Positions 16,599 through 25,350 of a stretch of 64,000 nt of DNA are shown in pieces. This DNA comes from Bordetella flabilis (lineage in GTDB: Bacteria; Pseudomonadota; Gammaproteobacteria; Burkholderiales; Burkholderiaceae_B). A program made the position numbers and the translations under genes. Every line of letters starts with the position of its first letter. Position 1 is the first letter of the stretch. The notes beneath the pieces were generated by a model, which made no database searches, was not told where the DNA came from, and was given only the letters and a program-made list of their open reading frames with translations. The stretch lies in assembly GCF_001676725.1 (NCBI RefSeq), contig NZ_CP016172.1:744001-808000 (forward strand), given 5' to 3'.

Positions 16599-17570
16599 CT
16601 ATTGCGGGTCGTAGCCGATATCCGATACGAGCTTGGCGAATTTCTGGTTTTCGCTTTGCATCAGCCTGCCGAAGTATTCGGGAGATTCCGTCACGGGGAT
16701 GAGCCCGAGGGTGTTCAGGGTCTGCAGCATCTTCGGTTGCTTCAAGGCCCGGTTTATTTCGGCATTGAGCTTGTCCACGATAGGCTTGGGCGTTCCCGCG
16801 GGCGCCACGAAACCGAACCAGCCCTCGGATGCGTAGCCCGGCACCGACTCGCCGATCGTGGGGAGCTGGGGCAACTGCGGATCGCGCTTGCCGTAGGTGA
16901 TGCCGAGCAGGCGCATTTTTCCAGACTCGATCAGGGCGGCGACACTGGTGTAGGACGTCACAGCCAGATCCAGGCGCTGGCCGGCCAGGTCGGCCATGAT
17001 CGCCGCGTTGCCCTTGTAGGGCACATTGATGAACTTGATGCCGGTCATGTGGGCCAGCAGTTCGAACGACATATGCGGCAGGCCTCCCATGCTGGTGGTG
17101 CCTATCTTCAAGTTGCCCGGATGTGCCTTGGCCCAGGCGATCATTTCCGTGACGTTCTTGAAGGGGGCGTCCGGCCGCGCCACCAGCGCGAGGTAGTTCA
17201 CGGTAGCCAGCGCGACGGGCGCCAGGTCCTTCAACGGGTCGTAGGGCAAGGTCTTGTAGGTATGCTTGGCCAGCGCCAGATTGGTGACCAGCCCGACGCC
17301 CAGCGTGTAGCCGTCGGGCGGTGCCTTGGCCGTGGTCGTCATGCCGATCTGCCCGCTGGCGCCGGCGCGGTTCTCCACGATCACCGGTTGGCCGAGACGT
17401 TGGCTGAGCTCGGCGCCGACCAGGCGTGCGATGACGTCCGGGCCGTCGCCCGAGGTGTAGGGGCAGATGATCGTGATGGGCCGGCTGGGGTAGTCATCCG
17501 CCGCCGCCGACCATGATGTAGCCAGTCCGACGATCATGGCCGCGGCGCCAGTGAAGAGCTTGATTCTCAT
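16599..17570 (-). CDS. Bug-family tripartite tricarboxylate transporter substrate-binding protein
   Basis: Periplasmic solute receptor of the TctC/Bug family, 323 residues. The signal peptide (MRIKLFTGAAAMIVGLATS) ends near an AAA-D site. Mature-protein hallmarks are YPSRPITIICPYTSGDGPDV, the ENRAGASGQIG loop and VPYKGNAAIMADL. ATG 17570 has GGAGG directly upstream; a start at 17588 is unlikely. It lies 159 bp downstream of a close paralogue on the same strand and ends in nearly the same C-terminus (GYDPQ here, GYEPQ there), so the pair looks like a tandem duplication. No TctA/TctB genes are beside it. Confidence 0.9.
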   Translation of the reverse strand: MRIKLFTGAAAMIVGLATSWSAAADDYPSRPITIICPYTSGDGPDVIARLVGAELSQRLGQPVIVENRAGASGQIGMTTTAKAPPDGYTLGVGLVTNLALAKHTYKTLPYDPLKDLAPVALATVNYLALVARPDAPFKNVTEMIAWAKAHPGNLKIGTTSMGGLPHMSFELLAHMTGIKFINVPYKGNAAIMADLAGQRLDLAVTSYTSVAALIESGKMRLLGITYGKRDPQLPQLPTIGESVPGYASEGWFGFVAPAGTPKPIVDKLNAEINRALKQPKMLQTLNTLGLIPVTESPEYFGRLMQSENQKFAKLVSDIGYDPQ

Positions 17571-17729
17571 GAGCAACCTCCGTGACAAAATCGGCCCAGG
17601 GCTGGCCTCGGCCCCTGGACGAGGCTGTGTCCGCCTCGCCGCGTGGGCCGTTGCGCCCCCGGGTTGGCAGCGATGGCCCCTGCGCTTTTCGATGCATGGC
17701 CTCGCGGCGCGCTGGAACGTGCAATCCGG

Positions 17730-18707
17730 TTACTGCGGTTCGTAGCCGATGTCCTTGACCAAGGCGGCGAACTTTTGGCTCTCGGCATCGATCAACTGGC
17801 CGAAATATTCGGGCGATTCGGTCACCGGCTGCAGACCCATCGCGTGCAGGGCGTCCTGGATGCGCGGCTGCCTGGTGGCCCGATTGATCTCGGCGTTGAG
17901 GCGCTTGACGATGGCGGGCGGAGTGCCCGCCGGCGCGACGATGCCGTACCAGCCGACAGCGCCGTATCCCGGCACTGATTCGCCCACGGTGGGCAGATCC
18001 TTGAGTCTGGCGTCCCGCCCGGGATTCGTGATGCCCAGCAGTCGTATCTGGCCGCTGGCGATGAGCGGCGCGGCGGCCGTATAGGAGGGAAAGGCGACGT
18101 CGATGCGGCCGCCGACCAGGTCGGTCATCACCGCGCCGTTGCCTTTATAGGGCACATTCGTAAAGGTAAAGCCATTGGATTCCTTCGCCAGCAGGGCGAA
18201 GGACAAATGCTGCAGGCCCGCGGTCCCGGTTGTACCCAGGGTAAGGGTGTCCGGATGCGCTTTGGCCCATTGGGTCATCTCCGATACCGTCTTGAACGGC
18301 GCGTCGGGCCGCGTGACGACCGCGAGATAATTGGTCGACAACATTGCCACCGGGACGAAGTCCTTCAACGGGTGGTATGGCAGGTTCCTGTAGGTGGAGG
18401 GCGCAAGCGCCATGTTGGCCACCTGCGCCACGCCCAGCGTATAGCCGTTGGGGGACGCCTTGGCCGTCATGGCCAGGCCCAGCTGTCCGGTCGCCCCGGG
18501 CTTGTTCTCGATCACGACGGCCTGGCCCAGTTGCGCGCCGATCTCGGCGCCGATGAGGCGCGCTACGAGGTCCGTGCCGTCGCCCGGCGGAAAGGGCACG
18601 ATGATGGTGATCGGCCTGTTCGGATAGTTGTCCGCCCAGGTGGGCGCGGTCAGCGGCAGTGCGGCGGTGAGCGCGGCCATGCCGAAGAGCAGGTGGCTTT
18701 TCTTCAT
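17730..18707 (-). CDS. Bug-family substrate-binding protein, tandem paralogue
   Basis: Periplasmic TctC/Bug receptor of 325 residues with signal peptide MKKSHLLFGMAALTAALPLT and cleavage after AWA-D-type residues (TWADNYPNRPITI). The ligand-loop motifs ENKPGATGQLG and VPYKGNGAVMTDL are present. It resembles the neighbouring receptor at 16,599-17,570 block by block, including the shared C-terminal SPEYFGQL and GYEPQ. Membrane subunits must be supplied from elsewhere in the genome, as is usual for orphan Bug proteins. Its place between the BtrH-like gene and the hydrolase suggests joint regulation, possibly by the divergent IclR at 20,395. The ligand cannot be told from sequence. Confidence 0.9.
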   Translation of the reverse strand: MKKSHLLFGMAALTAALPLTAPTWADNYPNRPITIIVPFPPGDGTDLVARLIGAEIGAQLGQAVVIENKPGATGQLGLAMTAKASPNGYTLGVAQVANMALAPSTYRNLPYHPLKDFVPVAMLSTNYLAVVTRPDAPFKTVSEMTQWAKAHPDTLTLGTTGTAGLQHLSFALLAKESNGFTFTNVPYKGNGAVMTDLVGGRIDVAFPSYTAAAPLIASGQIRLLGITNPGRDARLKDLPTVGESVPGYGAVGWYGIVAPAGTPPAIVKRLNAEINRATRQPRIQDALHAMGLQPVTESPEYFGQLIDAESQKFAALVKDIGYEPQ

Positions 18708-18806
18708 GCGAACTCCAGCCTCGCGGATGGCCCCGGCACACCCGCGCGTTCTTATATCGTGGATGTCCGGGACGGCATCCGCGCCGTTGGCGCCGCTATC
18801 CTATGC

Positions 18807-20045
18807 CTATGCGGCCTTGGACACGGACTGCGCGGAGGGCGCGAGCTTCCTGACATGCTCCCAGCCCTGGCGCATATCCTCGAGCGCCTGCAGTTCGACG
18901 CCCGCGATTTCCTTGACCAGCAGGCCGGCGCTGCGCAGGTCCTTTTCGTAGCGCAGCGTGCGGAACAGATCCGAGGACTTGCCCATGGCCTCGCCGGCGC
19001 GCGCCACCGCGGCGCCATCCAGGCCGCGCTTGACCAGTTCCTTGGACGCCCGCTGCAGATAGCCGCTGGCGCCCCGCCGGCCCAGGACGCCATGGTTCGG
19101 GATGTTGCCATTGACGAATAGGGGTTCGCGTTGGCCCGACGGCATCAGCGGATCGCTGACCTTGCCGTCCAGTACGGCCTGCGCGAAGCGCGCCATGCCG
19201 GGTGCGCCGGTCTCCCAATGGGGGATCTGCCATTGATTGCCGTACAGGGCGTAGGGCTTGGGGTATTCCCCGCTGAGGATCTTGAGGTTGCGGCGGAAGC
19301 TGTTCCGGATGGCAGCCGCGATGTCCCAGTCCGGGTCGCGTTCGGGTTCGACCCAGACCATGAGGTAAGGGCCATAACCGTCGTGCAGGCTCCATTCGCC
19401 TTCCCACGCGCGGTGATGAGGCCATGCCTGGTAGTGGTCGCCGGTGCGTTGTTGCGACTGTTCCCACGCGGCTCTGAAGACATCGATCGGGCACTCGAAC
19501 CGGGCATGCTCGGCCAGGTCATTCGGTTCCCAGATGACGACGGTTTTCTTTTCCAGGTCATAGCCGCTGACGACGACATGGTGGCCGAAGCCGGTGTCCT
19601 TCATGGTGGCCTTCTGGAAGGCCAGGCGCGGCGAACTCATCGCGCCGTACGGCAACAGCAGGCTGTAGTGCAGGCCCACCTGCACGGGAATGCCCCGGTC
19701 GATCAGCGCCCTCAGCTTGGAGAAAGCGCCTTCGAAGCCGTCCTCGTCATCCTCTTCCCAATGACTCCGGAAACCGAGGGTGCGCGGCGTGTATTCCCAC
19801 ATCTCATGGAAGGGACCGACCCCGCCGTTGAAGGCGGGCGCGCCGTATACCGGGCTCCAGCGGAAGGAAAAGCCATCGCCGCTGATGCCATCGGCAAACA
19901 GCGCGTCCTCTTCGCCGGAATGGCGCAGCATGCCGATGACGCCGGTGAAATAGCAGCGGCCCGAATTCCCGCCATCGGGATAGCCTTTCGGGCCCAGCCA
20001 CGTCATAGAGAAATAGCTCGACGAGTAGGAAGCGATCTCGGGCAT
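18807..20045 (-). CDS. BtrH N-terminal-domain protein (DUF4872-like)
   Basis: A 412-residue protein without signal peptide. The N-terminal part has the features of the butirosin BtrH N-terminal domain: a Cys (in NSGRCYFTG) followed by a first-helix segment and an ISGDGFSFRW glycine motif. A GHHVVVSGYD His block comes later. BtrH itself transfers an acyl chain from a carrier protein to an aminoglycoside through a Cys/His mechanism; what the domain does in catabolic contexts is not established. The C-terminal third is helical. ATG 20045 follows GGAG; the upstream in-frame start at 20075 lacks a good site. It is the first gene of the - strand cluster facing IclR. Acyltransferase or amidohydrolase chemistry is inference. 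Confidence 0.65.
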   Translation of the reverse strand: MPEIASYSSSYFSMTWLGPKGYPDGGNSGRCYFTGVIGMLRHSGEEDALFADGISGDGFSFRWSPVYGAPAFNGGVGPFHEMWEYTPRTLGFRSHWEEDDEDGFEGAFSKLRALIDRGIPVQVGLHYSLLLPYGAMSSPRLAFQKATMKDTGFGHHVVVSGYDLEKKTVVIWEPNDLAEHARFECPIDVFRAAWEQSQQRTGDHYQAWPHHRAWEGEWSLHDGYGPYLMVWVEPERDPDWDIAAAIRNSFRRNLKILSGEYPKPYALYGNQWQIPHWETGAPGMARFAQAVLDGKVSDPLMPSGQREPLFVNGNIPNHGVLGRRGASGYLQRASKELVKRGLDGAAVARAGEAMGKSSDLFRTLRYEKDLRSAGLLVKEIAGVELQALEDMRQGWEHVRKLAPSAQSVSKAA

Positions 20046-20394
20046 TTTGCTTCTCCAGGAAGATCCGTAGGGCAAGCAACTCGTGGGTCGATGCGGGGCA
20101 GGCCGGCGTTCGCGCCTGCCCGCTCGTCGCCGTTTTTTTTGATCCTAGCACCGCGTCCCAGCGGCCCGAGCAGGTTTTTTTCCTCGTTCTCGCATAGCAA
20201 GAAATTTAGGGGAAAACGATAGAACCGCGGCCATGCTATTGCCACCGCGCCGGGCCTGTCGATAGAATCGATTGCGGTTGCGCCGGAATACAGGGCGTCC
20301 GGGATACGCGCTGAACCTGAAGTCCCGATCGACTTTTACTTATAAAACCACCGGATCGGATTCGCGGCAGAAACGATTTCTCAGGTTCTGAGAA
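20046..20394. promoter_or_regulatory. Divergent control region between the BtrH-like operon and iclR
   Basis: No gene fits in these 349 bases. A strong hairpin GGGCAGGC (20096-20103) / GCCTGCCC (20114-20121) lies in the 5' leader of the - strand operon, with a T8 run at 20133-20140 on the + strand. A 13-bp palindrome TCGATAGAATCGA sits at 20259-20271. A second palindrome abuts the iclR start and is listed separately. The centre of the region is more AT-rich and probably holds both promoters. Binding of IclR here is inference from position. Confidence 0.5.
20378..20394. promoter_or_regulatory. Perfect inverted repeat at the iclR start, operator candidate
   Basis: TTCTCAG and CTGAGAA form 7-bp perfect arms around a 3-nt spacer, ending on the base before the GTG start of the IclR gene. 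A site here would block initiation, consistent with autorepression by an IclR regulator. Alternatively the true start is the TTG at 20422, which has its own GGGGA-type ribosome site. Confidence 0.45.
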
Positions 20395-21186
20395 GTGCAC
20401 AATCGCACGAAGGGGAAAACCTTGACTGGCGCGACATCCACTTCGCAGACCGTCGGCAGGGCCATCCAGCTCTTACGGCTGGTCGCGTCGAGCAAGTCGC
20501 ACAATCTGCGATTGATCGATATCGCCGAAATGGCCGCGCTCGACAAATCCACCGCGCATCGCCTGCTGCAGCGCCTGGTGCACGAACGCATGCTGGAGCG
20601 CGACCCCAGCCGGCGCGGCTACCGGTTGGGCCCGCTGCTGCACGAGCTGGGGCTGGCCGCGTTGCCCGAGACCAATATCCAGACCGCTTCCGAGCCTGCC
20701 TTGCGCCGGCTCGCCAGGACCACGGGCGACATGGCCTTCCTGATCGTGCGCAGCGGATTCGAGACCGTGTGCCTGAACCGGATCGCCGGCGACTTCGAAA
20801 TCCAGACACTGACCCGCAACGTCGGCGACCGGCATCCGCTGGGCATAGGCGCCGGCGGACTGGCGATTCTGGCTGCGCTGAACAACGCAGATGTCGATAT
20901 CACCATCGAGGCGATCGCCTGCCAGCTCAGCCGTTACCGGCTGACGGAAGACGCCTTGCGCGAACGCATCGCGCGGACCCGCGAACGCGGTTATGCCATC
21001 GACGAAGGCAGCGCGGCCCTCGATGTCGTCGCGCTCGGCAAAGCCGTGCGCAGCCGCGGCGGCGTACCTACCGCGGCCGTGTTCGCGGCTTCCATCAGCA
21101 GCCGCATGACCGAAACCCGACAGTTGACGATTCACAGGCACATCTCTGAATGCGTCACCGCCATCGAGTCCACTCTTTCCTCCTGA
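20395..21186 (+). CDS. IclR-family transcriptional regulator
   Basis: A 263-residue DNA-binding regulator. The N-terminal winged helix-turn-helix (about 15-75) includes LRLIDIAEMAALDKSTAHRL, and an IclR effector domain follows (about 90-255: FETVCLNRIAG, LGIGAGGLAILAA). GTG 20395 is taken as the start; TTG 20422 is also possible and would leave the adjacent palindrome as pure upstream DNA. It diverges from the hydrolase/Bug/BtrH operon and precedes an amidohydrolase by 23 nt. It probably controls both, in response to an aromatic or carboxylic ligand, which is inference from family and position. Confidence 0.88.
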   Translation: MHNRTKGKTLTGATSTSQTVGRAIQLLRLVASSKSHNLRLIDIAEMAALDKSTAHRLLQRLVHERMLERDPSRRGYRLGPLLHELGLAALPETNIQTASEPALRRLARTTGDMAFLIVRSGFETVCLNRIAGDFEIQTLTRNVGDRHPLGIGAGGLAILAALNNADVDITIEAIACQLSRYRLTEDALRERIARTRERGYAIDEGSAALDVVALGKAVRSRGGVPTAAVFAASISSRMTETRQLTIHRHISECVTAIESTLSS

Positions 21187-21209
21187 CTTGAAGAAAAGGC
21201 CACTCCTCC

Positions 21210-22214
21210 ATGCGCATCGACATGCACAGCCATGTGATTCCAAAACGGGTCGTCGACGCCATCACGCGCGACGCCGGGACCTATGCCGCGCGCCTGAAGC
21301 TCGCGGAGGGCCATCCGCTCATGGCCCATGACCAGGGCTATGTCTACCCCTTGTTCCCGGAGTTTGTCGATCCCCTCGCCAAGCTCGATTCGATGGACCG
21401 CAAGGGCATCGATATTTCGGTGATCTCGCCGGCGCCACCGATGTTCTACTACTGGGCGGACGCCGACCTGGGCCTGAGGATTTCCGCCATGGTCAACGAT
21501 GGCGTGGCCGACATGGTCGCGTCCCATCCGGCCCGCTTGCGCGGCATGGCCACCTTACCGATGCAACACCCGGACGCGGCGGTCGCGGAGCTGGAGCGGG
21601 TGGTGCGGGAGTACGGCTTCAAGGCCGTGGAAATCGGCACCACCATCGAAGGCGAGCAACTTGCCGATCCGCGTTTTCGTGTTGTCCTGAAGCGCGCGTC
21701 CGAACTCGGCGTATTCGTGTTCGCCCATCCTTACTACATCGGCTCGAAGGCGGGGCTGGAAAACTACTATCTCACCAACCTGATCGGCAATCCGCTCGAT
21801 ACCACGACCTGCGTGGCCAATCTGATCTTCGGCGGCGTCATGGACGAGCTGCCTGGTCTGAAGATACTGCTGGCCCACGGGGGCGGGTTCGCGCCTTACC
21901 AGATCGGCCGCCTGGTCCACGGCCACAAGGTCCGTCAAGAAGCGCGAGTGCATACCCACAGCGACCCGAAAGCGCTGCTGCGGCGCTTCTATTTCGACAG
22001 TCTCGTCTTCGAGCCCGCCGCCCTGCGGTACCTGATCGATCTCGTCGGCGCCGACCATATCGCGATCGGCACCGATGCGCCCTTCGATATGTGCGACGCC
22101 AGGCCGGTCGAGACGCTGGAACACGTGCCGCATATCTCGCACGCGGAGCAGCACGAGGTCTGCTGCGGAACCGCCTTGCGCCTGCTCGGCGAGGGGTCGG
22201 GCAGCTTGGCGTAA
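21210..22214 (+). CDS. Amidohydrolase-2 family protein (ACMSD-like decarboxylase/hydrolase)
   Basis: A 334-residue metal-dependent TIM-barrel enzyme of the amidohydrolase 2 superfamily. It has an N-terminal HSH metal motif (His6, His8), a FAHPYY histidine in mid-protein, LLAHGGGFAPY, and a C-terminal IGTDAPFD aspartate. These are the metal ligands of aminocarboxymuconate-semialdehyde decarboxylase and of gamma-resorcylate decarboxylase relatives. The reaction could be non-oxidative decarboxylation or hydrolysis of a ring-cleavage product. It directly follows iclR and faces the hydrolase operon, so it probably belongs to the same catabolic pathway. The substrate is not identified. Confidence 0.82.
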   Translation: MRIDMHSHVIPKRVVDAITRDAGTYAARLKLAEGHPLMAHDQGYVYPLFPEFVDPLAKLDSMDRKGIDISVISPAPPMFYYWADADLGLRISAMVNDGVADMVASHPARLRGMATLPMQHPDAAVAELERVVREYGFKAVEIGTTIEGEQLADPRFRVVLKRASELGVFVFAHPYYIGSKAGLENYYLTNLIGNPLDTTTCVANLIFGGVMDELPGLKILLAHGGGFAPYQIGRLVHGHKVRQEARVHTHSDPKALLRRFYFDSLVFEPAALRYLIDLVGADHIAIGTDAPFDMCDARPVETLEHVPHISHAEQHEVCCGTALRLLGEGSGSLA

Positions 22215-22349
22215 AGAGAGATGGTACGGCCCTTCAGGCCACCTCGCCGGCGATAGCCTTGCCCGATGGGACGGGCAGGCCCGCCTGCTGCGCGGGCGGG
22301 CCGCGCAGCAGCTCGCCACCCTTCACGGCGATGGATGCACGGCCGCCGC

Positions 22350-22841
22350 TTATTGCGGCGCGGGAGACATATCAGGTCCGGGATAGGCCCGCTTGAGCGC
22401 ACGGCGTTCCCGCGAGGAAGCGCCGTGATAGCTCATCGACGCCATTTCCGCCTCGGCCTTGTCCTTCGTTTCCTCGTTGAACGTGAGCCTGGTGCCGCCT
22501 TTGTTCACGCGCACATAGCGTGTTTGCCCGGCGGCCAGGTCGAAGGTGAGCGGGGTCGAGGGGTTGTACTGGATGGTGACGGTGTACTTGCCGGCGGGGC
22601 GGTCCACGAAAAAGAAATTGCCCGGGGACGTGCGGCCTGCCTTCCAGCCGTTGACGAGCACATAAGGATTGCCCGTCACGGGGTCGCCCGGACTGGAGGG
22701 CTGGTAGACGTAGATGCGCCCCTGGCCAGCGGGCAGATTGCCGTACTTCATCTCGACGGTGTCGTAGCTGGGCCGGGCGCACCCGGCCAACACAACCGCC
22801 GTGATGGCAAGGATGGCGATCATTCCCGTTCGACGGTTCAT
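22350..22841 (-). CDS. DUF2846-type lipoprotein
   Basis: A 163-residue lipoprotein. The signal sequence MNRRTGMIAILAITAVVLAGC has a lipobox at LAGC (Cys21). The mature part is a beta-rich domain (GRIYVYQPS, VLVNGWKAG, GKYTVTIQYN) typical of the DUF2846 group of bacterial lipoproteins, whose role is unknown. The C-terminus is charged and Ala-rich. A good AGAGGAG ribosome site precedes ATG 22841. It is not obviously linked to its neighbours; a GC-rich hairpin lies between it and the convergent amidohydrolase gene. Confidence 0.78.
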   Translation of the reverse strand: MNRRTGMIAILAITAVVLAGCARPSYDTVEMKYGNLPAGQGRIYVYQPSSPGDPVTGNPYVLVNGWKAGRTSPGNFFFVDRPAGKYTVTIQYNPSTPLTFDLAAGQTRYVRVNKGGTRLTFNEETKDKAEAEMASMSYHGASSRERRALKRAYPGPDMSPAPQ

Positions 22842-23043
22842 GGCGTGCTTGCTCCTCTTTTTAAGATGTACTTACATTTAAGCACATCAAGCAAACACCT
22901 CCCGCCCCCGGCCAACCCCGGGAGCGTTCCGTCAATATGGGCGGACTGCCGATTTCCGGCCACACGGCGGTTGCCCGGCCCTGCATCGGCACTGCCGGCG
23001 AAGACCGGGAAGCGGCATGCCGGATCACTAAGTCGGTTGGGGG

Positions 23044-24015
23044 CTAGGCCGCAGCGCGCGCGGCGGTGCGGCCTTCCTGCAGCTTGTGCAGCTCCTCGCC
23101 CAGATAGGCCGCGATCGCGCGCATGCCATAGCGGCCGGCCTGCGCCTCGGCGTCGCTGTTGTAGTTGGTATTCGTGTTGACGTCGTAGGTATAGAGCTCT
23201 CCGTGTTCGTCGGTGATGAACTCGATACCCGAAATGCCGATGCCGTTGGCGGCAATGAAGCGACGATACTTGTCGATGATCGGGTTGCTGAAGCCTTCGA
23301 TGATCTGGAAGCGTGGCGGGGCCGCCACCGGCGCCGTTTCGCCGACGGGGCAGAACGCATCGCCAATCTGGCACACGTCCGCCGGGCAAAGCTCGAAGCC
23401 GAGCGACGTATCCACCCGTACGGCGTATAGGAACTCTCCACCCACGAACTCCACGCGGGTGATGTAGGGCTGAGGTGCGCGGATGTATTCCTGGATCAGC
23501 GTGATGCCGTCGATCGAATCCTCGAATGCATCGCTGTCCAGATGCTGATTCAGTGCGTCGACGCTATGGAACAGGTGCACACCCAGGCCCTTGCCGGCGC
23601 GGTTGTGCTTGGTGATGAACGAACCGCGCATCTTGCCCGCGGCGACCAGGATGTTGTTGCGCCCGATGGCCGCCACCGTGTGCGGCGTCCGGATGCCGAA
23701 GTTCGCCAATGCCGCGTATTGCGCGATCTTGCTTACCTCCAGCTGCAGGGCGCGTCCATTGTTGATGACCCGGCGGCCATGCGATTGCAGCCACGCCAGT
23801 ACACCGGCGGTGTACTCAGGGGCATAGCGGTGGCCGCGACTATGCGATGAGGCACTCATGCGGTTGTAGAACACGCCTTCGGGCGGCACGCCGGAAAGAT
23901 CCAGCGTGCCTTCGTCCAGGAACCATTCCTCGAAGGGCAGGCGCAGTTCCTGGAAGGCGGCGCGCAAGGGTTCTACCCAGGCGGCGTTTTCATGAATCAC
24001 GTGGATTTTCGGCAT
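23044..24015 (-). CDS. ATP-grasp ligase, RimK/glutathione-synthetase-like
   Basis: A 323-residue cytoplasmic protein. An N-terminal pre-ATP-grasp domain (about 1-100) is followed by an ATP-grasp fold with FITKHNRAGKGLGVHLF (phosphate-binding Lys/Gly loop) and LIQEYIRA (adenine-hinge Glu). The metal-binding end reads YTYDVNTNTNYN. Such enzymes ligate a carboxylate to an amine or amino acid. No partner gene is nearby, so the substrate is unknown. ATG 24015 fits the family start (MPKIHVIHEN); the open frame runs another 90 codons upstream without family similarity. It diverges from the Ldh2 gene at 24,227. Confidence 0.75.
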   Translation of the reverse strand: MPKIHVIHENAAWVEPLRAAFQELRLPFEEWFLDEGTLDLSGVPPEGVFYNRMSASSHSRGHRYAPEYTAGVLAWLQSHGRRVINNGRALQLEVSKIAQYAALANFGIRTPHTVAAIGRNNILVAAGKMRGSFITKHNRAGKGLGVHLFHSVDALNQHLDSDAFEDSIDGITLIQEYIRAPQPYITRVEFVGGEFLYAVRVDTSLGFELCPADVCQIGDAFCPVGETAPVAAPPRFQIIEGFSNPIIDKYRRFIAANGIGISGIEFITDEHGELYTYDVNTNTNYNSDAEAQAGRYGMRAIAAYLGEELHKLQEGRTAARAAA

Positions 24016-24226
24016 GGTCGCTTTGATATGCGCGGATGGCGCGAAAGGGGGGATCTGACTAAGGGTTATAACGAGGATACCGGCCGGGCCCCGCGTTGAA
24101 TATGGCGGATACTGCATATAGTTATGGAGGATTCGTCTATGGCGCCGTAACCCGCCTGCGCGCCGGGCGGGTATAGGGAATCGTCCCGCAGCCCAACATC
24201 CAGAAGACACAAAGGAGGCAGTACTC

Positions 24227-25303
24227 ATGGCCCAGTTCCACATGTTCATGCCGGACGCGCTGCGCGCGGCCGTGCGCGAGATCATGCGCGGCTTTCACAG
24301 CAGCGAAAGGGAAGGCGAGCTGGTGGCGGCGAATCTGGTGCGCGCCAACCTGACTGCCCATGATTCCCATGGCATCGGGATGTTGCCGCGCTATGTGCAG
24401 GCCTTCCAGGAAGGCAACTTGAAACCCAATGCGCAGGTAGGCATCAGCCTGGATACCGGCACGCTGCTCGCCCTCGATGGCGGAGCGGGTTTTGGCCAGG
24501 TCGTCGGCCAGGAGGCGATGAACCTCGGCATCGAGCGCGCCCGCCAGCATGGGGCTTGCATCATGGCGCTGGCCAACGCGCACCACCTCGGCCGTATTGG
24601 CGAATGGGCCGAGATGGCGGTGGCCCAGGGACTGATCTCCATCCATTTCGTGAATGTGATCTCGCGGCCCATCGTAGCGCCGTGGGGTGGCAGCGATGCC
24701 CGCTTCGGAACCAACCCGTTCGCAGTGGGCATTCCCCTGGCTTCAAGTGAACCCATCGTGCTGGACTTCGCCACGAGCATGATCGCGCAAGGCAAGACCC
24801 GCGTGGCTTTCAACAAGGGGGAATCCCTGGCGCCTGGATGCCTGCTCGATGCCCAGGGGCGGCCGACCACCGACCCAGTCTTCGGCGTGCTGGACCCATT
24901 GGGCGCACTGCTGCCGTTCGGCGAGCATAAGGGATTCGGCCTGTCCCTGGTGTGCGAACTGCTGGGCGGCGCGCTGGCGGGCCGTCATTCTGTAGACGGA
25001 CCGGCGGACGGCAGACGGCGGGTGCTGAATGGCATGCTGACCATTCTTATCGATCCGTCGCGCATTGGCGATCGCGCGATCTTCGAAGAGCAGGCGCGGC
25101 GCACGCTGGATTGGATCAAGGCGTCGCCGCCGCAGCCAGGCGTGGACAGCGTGCTGGTGGCCGGCGAGCCGGAACGTCGAGCCACGGCGCAACGGCAGGC
25201 CGAGGGCATCCCCGTCGATGAACAGACCTGGGCTGACATCGTGCGGCACGCCGATATGCTGGGGGTGCCTGTGGCGACCGTCAATCGGCACGTCGGGCTG
25301 TAG
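24227..25303 (+). CDS. Ldh2/malate-dehydrogenase-like NAD(P)-dependent oxidoreductase
   Basis: A 358-residue enzyme of the YlbC/ComC/malate-L-sulfolactate dehydrogenase family, which has a non-Rossmann NAD-binding fold. Family blocks: HDSHGIGMLPRYVQ, a NAHHLGRIGEWAE segment with the catalytic His, GTNPFAVGIP, VLDFATSMIAQGK and GEHKGFGLSL. A textbook AAAGGAGG precedes ATG 24227. The likely reaction is reversible oxidation of a 2-hydroxy acid to a 2-oxo acid. A second, divergent family member is at 29,491, and the convergent IclR at 25,351 may control both. The exact substrate (malate, lactate, sulfolactate, ureidoglycolate) cannot be decided. Confidence 0.85.
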   Translation: MAQFHMFMPDALRAAVREIMRGFHSSEREGELVAANLVRANLTAHDSHGIGMLPRYVQAFQEGNLKPNAQVGISLDTGTLLALDGGAGFGQVVGQEAMNLGIERARQHGACIMALANAHHLGRIGEWAEMAVAQGLISIHFVNVISRPIVAPWGGSDARFGTNPFAVGIPLASSEPIVLDFATSMIAQGKTRVAFNKGESLAPGCLLDAQGRPTTDPVFGVLDPLGALLPFGEHKGFGLSLVCELLGGALAGRHSVDGPADGRRRVLNGMLTILIDPSRIGDRAIFEEQARRTLDWIKASPPQPGVDSVLVAGEPERRATAQRQAEGIPVDEQTWADIVRHADMLGVPVATVNRHVGL

Positions 25304-25350
25304 CGATCGCGTCGAAGAGTGAAACGGGCTGGTTCCCCGGGCCTGACGGG

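Noticed and set aside
22215..22349. Rho-independent terminator between amidohydrolase and lipoprotein genes
   Set aside because: A GC-rich hairpin is present but no T-run follows on either strand.
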